This document shows, in pieces, positions 55,121 to 61,670 of a stretch of DNA of 64,000 bases (positions within the stretch are counted from its first letter, which is position 1; the number at the start of each line of letters is the position of its first letter). A program made the position numbers and the translations under genes. This DNA is from Rubricoccus marinus (GTDB lineage Bacteria; Bacteroidota; Rhodothermia; Rhodothermales; Rubricoccaceae), in contig NZ_MQWB01000001.1 in NCBI RefSeq assembly GCF_002257665.1, forward strand, positions 3,607,119 through 3,671,118. The letters are read 5' to 3'. The notes beneath the pieces were generated by a model, which saw nothing but the letters and a program-made list of their open reading frames with translations, was not told where the DNA came from and did no database searches.

Positions 55121-55942
55121 TCAGGCGTCCCAGTCTGGCGCGAACCCGGGCTGCACGAGCCGCTGCGAACGAGCGAGCGCATCGATCTGCGCGACTTCGT
55201 CGGCCGAGAGCGTGAGGTCCAACGCGGCGAAGTTGGCCTCGATGTGCGCGCGAGAGGTGGCCTTGGGCACCGCCGCCACGCGGTCCTGCTGGATCAGCCA
55301 CGCGAGCGTGACCTGCACCGGCGTCGCGCCGTGCGCGTCCCCGATGGCCTGGAGCGTCGCGTCTTCCACGACGGCTCCCTGCGCGATGGGGCTGTACGCC
55401 GTCAGGAACAGGCCTCTGGCGCGGACGGCCTCTAAAAGCGTGTCCTGGGACAGGAAGGGGTGATACTCCACTTGGTCACACGCCAGCGTCGGCTCGATCT
55501 CCAGCGCGCGTTCCAGCATCTCGCTGGGTGTGTTGCTCACACCGATCAGCCGTGCTTTCCCCGCGTCGCGCACGTCGGCAAGCGCGCGGATCGTTTCCTC
55601 CAGTGGGATGTCGGCGTTCGGCCAGTGCATAAGGAGCAGGTCCACGTAGTCCGTGTCCAGCTTGCGGAGGCTTTCGTCCGCCACGCGGTGCACGCCGGCC
55701 GCATCTAGGTCGTCGCGCCACACCTTCGTCGTGACGAACACGTCATCGCGCGCGACGCCAGAGGCCTTCAGCCCGCGCCCGACCTCTTCCTCGTTGCCGT
55801 ACATCTGCGCGGTATCGATGTGACGGTAGCCGATATCGAGGGCATTGCGGACGGCGGTTTCGGCATCGCTGCCGCGGAGCTTGTACGTGCCGAGTCCGAG
55901 CGTGGGGACGACGACGCCGTGGATGGAAAGGTGGCGAGGCAT
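55121..55942 (-). CDS. Aldo/keto reductase
   Basis: NADPH-dependent reductase of 273 residues with the AKR barrel signatures GLGTYKLRGSDAETAVRNAL, DIGYRHIDTAQMYGNEEEVG (catalytic Asp and Tyr), VFVTTKVWRDDL (Lys), DYVDLLLMHWPN (His) and RLIGVSNTPSEM. This matches the small-molecule AKR group that reduces methylglyoxal or other aldehydes. ATG at 55942 fits the family start; the upstream frame to 56122 is not protein-like. It is divergent from pgi, with which it might share a regulatory region. Confidence 0.93.
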   Translation of the reverse strand: MPRHLSIHGVVVPTLGLGTYKLRGSDAETAVRNALDIGYRHIDTAQMYGNEEEVGRGLKASGVARDDVFVTTKVWRDDLDAAGVHRVADESLRKLDTDYVDLLLMHWPNADIPLEETIRALADVRDAGKARLIGVSNTPSEMLERALEIEPTLACDQVEYHPFLSQDTLLEAVRARGLFLTAYSPIAQGAVVEDATLQAIGDAHGATPVQVTLAWLIQQDRVAAVPKATSRAHIEANFAALDLTLSADEVAQIDALARSQRLVQPGFAPDWDA

Positions 55943-56171
55943 ACGGGTAGGGGCTATTTCCGCATGCACGCCCCCGCGCCCACGCCGGTTCGCCACAGGC
56001 CTCTGGCGCGGCGGCTGTTCGCGGAAACCGCGAGACGGCTGTTCGCTATCTGAGTGGTGCCGAAAGCGCCCCGTTACGCACGGCGCCGATCTGCCTCTCT
56101 CCACAGTCATCGCCAGAGGCACCGCACGCCTCTGGCGGCGTACAGCCCGCGTCCTCCTCTTTCCCTACGCC

Positions 56172-57440
56172 ATGCGCCTTTCCCTCGACCGCTCCCGCGC
56201 CCTCCCCTTTCTCACCGACCGCGACGCGCTCGACGGCGCCGTGCTGGACGCCCACGGCAAGGTGCTCACCGGCGGCACGCGCAGCCCCGAGATGCTCGGC
56301 TGGCGCCAGATGCTCCTTGAGCCCGACGACGCGCTGATCGAATCCGTGCAGAACGTCGCGAGCGAGATCCGCGAGCGCGCGGACGTGCTCGTGTGCGTCG
56401 GCATCGGCGGCTCGTACCTCGGCGCCGAGGCCGTGAACCAGGCCCTCGCGCCGTACTTCGGAGCAGATAGTCCCGAGGTCATCTTCGCCGGCCACCACCT
56501 CTCGCCCGCCTACCACGAGCAGCTTCTGGCGTACTTGGAGGGCAAGAGCGTGTACGTCAACGTGATCTCGAAGTCCGGGACCACGCTGGAGCCCGCGATG
56601 GCTTTCCGCTTCCTCCGCCGCTTTCTCGAAGAGCGCTTCGACGACGCCGACCGCCGCGTGATCGCGACGACCGACAAGTCCTCTGGCGTCCTCCGTGGGC
56701 TCGCCGACGAGAAAGGCTACCGGACTTACGTCGTGCCGGATGACGTCGGCGGCCGGTTCTCGGTCCTCACGCCCGTCGGCTTGCTCCCCATCGCCGCGGC
56801 CGGTCACGACATCCGCTCGCTGTTTTACGGCGCCGTCGGTGCCGCCAGAGGCCTGACGGATGCGGGCGCGGACCACCCGGCGCTGGCGTACGCGGGCGAC
56901 CGGTTCGCTTTCCACGAGGCCGGCTACAGCGTCGAGCTCATGTCCGTCATGGAAGCCAAGTTGCGCGGGCTGGGCTACTGGTGGCAGCAGCTCTACGGCG
57001 AGAGCGAGGGCAAGGAAGGCAAAGGCCTCTTCCCCGTTACGCTCCAGTACACGACCGACCTCCACTCAGTCGGCCAGTACGTGCAAGAAGGCAAGCGCCT
57101 GTTCGTGGAAAGCTTCTTGCGCCTGGACGACGAGAAGGCAGGCCTGACGCTGGACGAGGAGCCCGATAACCCAGACCAACTCAACGACCTCGCCGGCACG
57201 CCTTACGGCGCTGCGAACAAAGCCGCCTGGGAAGGCACCGCCGAAGCCCACCGCGAGGGCGACGTGCCCAGCTGGACGTGGACACTCCCCCGCATCGACG
57301 CCGACGCTCTCGGCGAAGCGATCTACACCTTCGAGCACGCCGTCGCCGTCAGCGGCACGATGCTGGGCGTCGATCCCTTCAACCAGCCGGGCGTAGAGGC
57401 GTACAAGAAGAAGATGTTTCGCTTGCTCGGGCGCGATTAG
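56172..57440 (+). CDS. pgi: Glucose-6-phosphate isomerase
   Basis: Interconverts glucose-6-phosphate and fructose-6-phosphate in glycolysis. VLVCVGIGGSYLGAEAVNQA and VYVNVISKSGTTLEPAMAFR are the substrate phosphate-binding signatures, GLGYWWQQLYGESEGKEGKG holds the catalytic Glu region, and GVDPFNQPGVEAYKKKMF ends the protein. The 422 residues fit the short (Bacillus/Bacteroidota) class. ATG at 56172. Followed by a motif-based hairpin and the oriC-like region. Confidence 0.95.
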   Translation: MRLSLDRSRALPFLTDRDALDGAVLDAHGKVLTGGTRSPEMLGWRQMLLEPDDALIESVQNVASEIRERADVLVCVGIGGSYLGAEAVNQALAPYFGADSPEVIFAGHHLSPAYHEQLLAYLEGKSVYVNVISKSGTTLEPAMAFRFLRRFLEERFDDADRRVIATTDKSSGVLRGLADEKGYRTYVVPDDVGGRFSVLTPVGLLPIAAAGHDIRSLFYGAVGAARGLTDAGADHPALAYAGDRFAFHEAGYSVELMSVMEAKLRGLGYWWQQLYGESEGKEGKGLFPVTLQYTTDLHSVGQYVQEGKRLFVESFLRLDDEKAGLTLDEEPDNPDQLNDLAGTPYGAANKAAWEGTAEAHREGDVPSWTWTLPRIDADALGEAIYTFEHAVAVSGTMLGVDPFNQPGVEAYKKKMFRLLGRD

Positions 57441-57460
57441 GACCCATCACCCCCTTCTCT

Positions 57461-57494
57461 GCGGCCTCTGGCGTTCGATTTCGCCAGAGGCCGC
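57461..57494 (+). terminator. Hairpin terminator after pgi made from inverted motif copies
   Basis: Arms 57461-57473 and 57482-57494 pair over 13 bp around a TTCGATTT loop, 20 bases past the pgi stop. The sequence after it (GTTGCGTTC) is only weakly T-rich. Confidence 0.65.
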
Positions 57495-57639
57495 GTTGCG
57501 TTCACACGGCCTGCAAGTTTCTGGACCCTTTGGCAGACCTCCGGCGCAACCGATACACAGGCCATAGGAGGCCAGAATCGCCGGTCGTGGAAACCGCTTC
57601 TGTCCTAAATCGCCGAATGGAGCGGCTCAGGGCCTCTGG

Positions 57640-58045
57640 CGCCAAACACTTCTCCACATCGTGGAGAACCCTGTGGAGAACAGGGCGCAAGTGGGCTCCG
57701 GTCCACACGCGTTCCAACAATGGGGTACCGCGAGCCGAAAGCAACCACAGTCGGCGCACGCCGCGCCCCACGGTTACCCACGGAGCCCGCGCGTGGACAA
57801 CCCGAGCGGGCTAGGTGCGAGGCTCTGGTGTGGACACCCGTGGAGAAGTGGACAACGTGCTCGCGATCTCACCAGAGGCCTGCGCTCGCGGCGTTCAGCC
57901 CTCCGCCACATGTGGACGGCGCCGGGGAGAACCTCTGCACTTCTGCACGGCGCTCCACAATCGACGGCGCCAAATCGGTTATCCACGTATCCACAGCCCC
58001 TACTATACCCTCTGCTTTACTTTTTTAAGTCTACATGACATAGGC
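57640..58045. other. Candidate chromosomal replication origin (oriC)
   Basis: The 714-base gap between pgi and the stress-protein gene holds no gene but many DnaA-box-like 9-mers. TTCTCCACA is at 57650, and its complements lie at 57660 (one mismatch), 57672 and 57839. CGTGGACAA is at 57792, AGTGGACAA at 57847, TGTGGACAC at 57829, TGTGGACGG at 57911, TTATCCACG at 57979 and GTATCCACA at 57987. Immediately after the last pair is the only strongly AT-rich tract around (about 57998-58037, CTTTACTTTTTTAAG), as expected of a DNA-unwinding element. No dnaA or dnaN lies nearby. Confidence 0.75.
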
Positions 58046-58154
58046 CGGATTGTGAACGGACCTCCGGACTCTGCCCGATATATCGGCGTGTACCACGTGG
58101 AGCACGGCCCCCTCAGGCCCGTATGTTGGCATCCGCTCCTCACGGCCCCCCTTC

Positions 58155-59009
58155 ATGACCAAGCGCATACTCGTCGTCCTCGATACCGATGACGACACGC
58201 CCGTCGCTCTCGACACCGCCATCGACATCGCTCGCCGCTACGACGGCGAGATCACCTGCGTCGCCCTCGTCGACACCGACGCCATCAACGCCGATTCGGC
58301 GGGAGGTGGCATCGGCTCCATGTACTACGCCGAGAAATTACGGGGTCAGCTCAAGGAAGAGACCCGCGCAACGGCTAAGACTCTGTTGGATCAGTTCACC
58401 CAGAAGCTGGACCAGGCCGGTGTGCGCCACACGGGAGACCACGTCGCGGAAGGCGCCCGGGTTCAGAGCCTCGTGGAGGACATGAAAACCCACGACCTGC
58501 TGGTGGCAGGCCGCGAAAGCCATTTCTACTACGCCGAGCCCCAGAAGAGAACGCACACCCTCGCGAAAGTGGTGGAGCAATCCGCCGCCGCCACGCTCGT
58601 CATCGAGAAGGTTATCCCCAATGTGCGTAAGGTGTTGATCGCCTACGACGGCGAGACCGCTGCAGCACGGACGCTCCAGAAGTTTGCTCACCTCTCCCCG
58701 TTCGGGACGGACCTCGCGGTGGAGATCGTCCACCTCCGCGCCGACACGGCAGAGGCCCGCCGCGCGAGCGACGCGATGATGACCCACGCCGCGGACTTCC
58801 TCCGCGCCTACGGCTACACGGACCTCACGACGACCGGTCTGGAAGGCGGCTCCCCATCCGAGCGTATCGGCGCCTACGCCGAGGCCTCTGGCGCAGACCT
58901 GCTGGTGGCCGGTGCGTACTCCACCAAGGGCATCAAGAGCTTCTTTTTCGGCACCACGGCCGTCAAGCTGCTCAACGAGACCACGATCCCGCTCTTCCTC
59001 TACAGCTAG
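58155..59009 (+). CDS. Tandem-domain universal stress protein
   Basis: The 284-residue cytoplasmic protein has two UspA-like halves. The first opens RILVVLDTDDDTPVALDTAI with LLVAGRESHFYY later; the second opens RKVLIAYDGETAAARTLQKF and carries GADLLVAGAYSTKGIKSFFF, a GxxG(9x)G-like loop that is only partly canonical. ATP binding is therefore possible but not certain. ATG at 58155 lies about 110 bases beyond the AT-rich end of the putative origin. It overlaps the convergent oxygenase gene by 4 bases, the two stops sharing the palindrome CTAG. Confidence 0.9.
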   Translation: MTKRILVVLDTDDDTPVALDTAIDIARRYDGEITCVALVDTDAINADSAGGGIGSMYYAEKLRGQLKEETRATAKTLLDQFTQKLDQAGVRHTGDHVAEGARVQSLVEDMKTHDLLVAGRESHFYYAEPQKRTHTLAKVVEQSAAATLVIEKVIPNVRKVLIAYDGETAAARTLQKFAHLSPFGTDLAVEIVHLRADTAEARRASDAMMTHAADFLRAYGYTDLTTTGLEGGSPSERIGAYAEASGADLLVAGAYSTKGIKSFFFGTTAVKLLNETTIPLFLYS

Positions 59010-60130
59010 CCGCTGGCGCCAGAAGCCGCCGCTGGGCTCGCGAGAGCCGCCGAATACGCCCGCTTGAGAAGTCCCTGGAAGTGGTGGACGCCCACTTCTT
59101 GAGCGGGCGAGAACACGCCCTGATCGTAGCCGCGAGAGGCGAGCCCGCGTTGGACGTGCTCGCATACCTCGATGTCCTCGGCCTGCACGCGATCACTGAA
59201 GGCGAGGTCGTCCGCGATGCGCTGCCGGGCCCCTGGCGACTCGATATCCACATAGTGGAAGTCGAAGACGACGCGGCAGCGCCCGGGGCCAAGCGGGAGG
59301 ACGGTGTTGGTTTGGAGGCGCCCCGGCAGGATGTTGAGCATCGTGTTGGGGAAGATCCAGTAGTAGAACGCGGCGTCGCTGGCGTCTCCGTAGACGTTGG
59401 CTTCACCCTCGCGGAGCGGGCTGTGCTGGAGGTTGTAGTGCTCAGACGTCTCCGTGGCGTACGCCGCCGCGTCCAGCACGTCACACAGTTCGGGGTGGAC
59501 GATGGGGAGGTGGTACCCCTCCAGGTAGTTGTCCACATACACCTTCCAGTCGCACGCCACGTCATAGACGACACGCTCGTGGAAGCGCATCGCGGCGATA
59601 TCCACAGGCGCGATGCGCTCGCGGATGCCGCCCAGAACCGTCGCCAGAGGCGGGCCGCTGGCGCGAAGCCGCACGAACACGAGCCCCTCCCACTCGGCGA
59701 CCTCGATGGGGACGAGGCCGAAGTCTCGCTTGTCGAACAACTCCGAGTGGCCGAAGCGCGGGACGCCGCGGAGCGATCCATCCAGCCGGTACGTCCAGCC
59801 GTGGTACTTGCACTGGAGCATCCGCGCGCAGCCGCTGGCGTCGGTCGCCAGAGGCCCGCCGCGGTGGCGGCACACGTTGTAGAAGGCGCGGAGGGCGCCA
59901 TCCCCATCGCGCAGGACCATCACGGGGTCCTCGGCGACGGTTGCCGTCACGAAGTCGCCAGAGGCCTGAACCCGCGAGGTGTGCGTCACGAACTGCCACG
60001 AGGATGCGAACACGGCCTCGGACTCGAAGGCGAGCACGCGCGGATCCGTGTACCACGCCGACGGGATGGTCTGGGCGCGCTCGATCGGGGCGTGGTGGAG
60101 AGCCTCTGGCGAGAAAACAGGCAGGTCCAT
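59006..60130 (-). CDS. Rieske-type aromatic ring-hydroxylating oxygenase, alpha subunit
   Basis: The 374-residue oxygenase has a Rieske 2Fe-2S centre (NVCRHRGGPLA and CKYHGWTYRLDG) and a catalytic domain with VDNYLEGYHLPIVHPELCD, whose Glu, His and His pattern binds mononuclear iron, and HYVDIESPG near the end. It resembles choline monooxygenase/glycine-betaine-type members. No electron-transfer partner is adjacent, and the substrate is unknown. ATG at 60130 fits the family; the longer frame is not conserved in character. It shares its final CTAG with the convergent stress-protein gene. Confidence 0.88.
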   Translation of the reverse strand: MDLPVFSPEALHHAPIERAQTIPSAWYTDPRVLAFESEAVFASSWQFVTHTSRVQASGDFVTATVAEDPVMVLRDGDGALRAFYNVCRHRGGPLATDASGCARMLQCKYHGWTYRLDGSLRGVPRFGHSELFDKRDFGLVPIEVAEWEGLVFVRLRASGPPLATVLGGIRERIAPVDIAAMRFHERVVYDVACDWKVYVDNYLEGYHLPIVHPELCDVLDAAAYATETSEHYNLQHSPLREGEANVYGDASDAAFYYWIFPNTMLNILPGRLQTNTVLPLGPGRCRVVFDFHYVDIESPGARQRIADDLAFSDRVQAEDIEVCEHVQRGLASRGYDQGVFSPAQEVGVHHFQGLLKRAYSAALASPAAASGASG

Positions 60131-60235
60131 GGACAGAGAGCAGGCGAGAGCGGAAGATGCCCACACGTATGGATATCTCCAGCGCCTCTGGCGCGATTCC
60201 GTCCCTGAAACCAGCGACTCGCGCCCGAAGCCCAC

Positions 60236-60271
60236 AAAAACGCCGCCGTCCACGCGGAGCGGACGGCGGCG
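60236..60271 (-). terminator. Terminator of the alpha/beta hydrolase gene
   Basis: On the minus strand an 11-bp perfect stem (arms 60241-60251 and 60261-60271) is followed by five T residues, 27 bases after the hydrolase stop. Confidence 0.85.
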
Positions 60272-60297
60272 CGAGACAGCGAGCGCTGCGCCAGAGG

Positions 60298-61134
60298 CTA
60301 GGACTTGAGGAAGTCTAGCAGCAGGCTGTTGAGCTTCTCGGTGTGCGTGTCGTTCAGGCCGTGCGGCGCGTCCTTGAGCACTTCGAGACGGCTACCGCTG
60401 ACCATCTTGTGGCCCTGCTCGGCCGAGACCTTGAGCGGCACGATCTGGTCGGCGTCGCCGTGGACGAACATCGTCGGCACGTCGATTTTCGCCATGTCGG
60501 GGCGGAAGTCCGTTGTTCCAAAGGCGGGGATGCACTGCTGCGTGGCGTACGGCTGCGCCATCCGCGCGATCTGCCCGTTGTAGTGCAGGATCGCCTCGCT
60601 GACTTTGTCGCTCAGCTTATCGTAGTTGACGAAGTCCTTGCCGAAGCCGTCGAGAAAGGCGGGGCGGTCTTTTTTGACGTTCGCGAGCATGTCGTCGAAC
60701 ACCTCTTGCGGGACGCCATCGGGGTTGTCCGCGGTCTTGAGCATGAACGGCGCAACGGACGACACGAACACGGCCTTGCCGACGCGCTCCGAGCCATACC
60801 GGCCGAAGTAGCGCGCGACCTCGCCGCCGCCCATGGAAAAGCCGACGATGGTCGCGTTCTGAACGTCGACCTCAGCCAGCAGGTCGTAGAGATCGGCTGC
60901 GAGGGTGTCGTAGTCGTACCCGCCCCACGGGAACGCGGAAGAGCCGAAGCCGCGGCGGTCGTACGCGATCACGCGGTACCCCGCCTCGGTAAGAGCGTTG
61001 ACTTGGTACTCCCACATCCGATGACTCAGCGGCCAGCCGTGGATCAGCACGACCGTTTCAGTGCCGGTGGGGTTGCAGTCTTGGTAGTAGATCTCGGCCT
61101 CTGGCGAGGACGAGGACGTTTTGAAATGTGGCAT
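60298..61134 (-). CDS. Alpha/beta hydrolase, non-heme chloroperoxidase-like
   Basis: The 278-residue hydrolase has LIHGWPLSHRMWEYQ (oxyanion hole), YDRRGFGSSAFP, the nucleophile elbow IVGFSMGGGEVARYFG (Ser), MFVHGDADQIVPL (Asp) and DAPHGLNDTH (His). This order and the GFSMGG elbow match the cofactor-free perhydrolase/chloroperoxidase group; an esterase role is equally possible. ATG at 61134. It is the only gene of a short unit closed by a strong terminator, with the glutaredoxin-like gene 93 bases upstream. Confidence 0.9.
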   Translation of the reverse strand: MPHFKTSSSSPEAEIYYQDCNPTGTETVVLIHGWPLSHRMWEYQVNALTEAGYRVIAYDRRGFGSSAFPWGGYDYDTLAADLYDLLAEVDVQNATIVGFSMGGGEVARYFGRYGSERVGKAVFVSSVAPFMLKTADNPDGVPQEVFDDMLANVKKDRPAFLDGFGKDFVNYDKLSDKVSEAILHYNGQIARMAQPYATQQCIPAFGTTDFRPDMAKIDVPTMFVHGDADQIVPLKVSAEQGHKMVSGSRLEVLKDAPHGLNDTHTEKLNSLLLDFLKS

Positions 61135-61227
61135 GGAGAGAGGAGGATGGAAAGGACCTCTCTTACATGCCGCTGCCGCCGAGGTTGGCACCGCTAGGTG
61201 GATTTCATGCGCGGGGCGCCAGAGGCC

Positions 61228-61569
61228 TCACGCGCCGGCCGCGCGCAACCGGACATCGACGCTTTCCGGGTTGAACCCCATCAGGGCCTCGTCGCCGATC
61301 ACGATCAGCGGCACGCCGCCCGAACCGCCTCTGGCGCGGTACGCGTCGTACGCCTCCGGGCTCTTCTCGATATCGCGCGCGACGTACTCCACGCCTTTGC
61401 TCTCGAGGTGCGCACGTGCCTGGGCGCAGACCTCGCACCACGAGGTGACGTACACGACGACCTCCGCGCTGGCGGCCATTTGCTCCGCCTCGGCGCGCTG
61501 CGCGAGGTGGATCTGGCGGACCCCGAGCCAGCCGGAGACCGCGATCAAAACGACGAGTAGGACGCGCAT
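61228..61569 (-). CDS. Membrane-anchored glutaredoxin-like protein
   Basis: The 113-residue product has an N-terminal hydrophobic helix (VLLVVLIAVSGWLGV) followed by a glutaredoxin/thioredoxin fold with VVVYVTSWCEVCAQARAHLE (CxxC active site), GVEYVARDIEKSPEA and GGVPLIVIGDEALMGFNPES (cis-Pro loop). It would face the periplasm as a thiol-disulfide exchanger. ATG at 61569. The ending RLRAAGA is motif-poor but a motif copy overlaps the downstream gap. Confidence 0.85.
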   Translation of the reverse strand: MRVLLVVLIAVSGWLGVRQIHLAQRAEAEQMAASAEVVVYVTSWCEVCAQARAHLESKGVEYVARDIEKSPEAYDAYRARGGSGGVPLIVIGDEALMGFNPESVDVRLRAAGA

Positions 61570-61670
61570 GGCAAAGGCCTGTCGTGTGGTGTCGGGTATC
61601 GGCCGCCAGAGGCCTCCCCTGAAATCCTGCCAAGGGAAGCCGATGGGAGGCAGGAGTGCGAGCTTTAGGG

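Noticed and set aside
57441-58154. Several short plus-strand frames in the origin-like gap
   Set aside because: They overlap each other and the DnaA-box cluster, lack starts with support, and show no domain.
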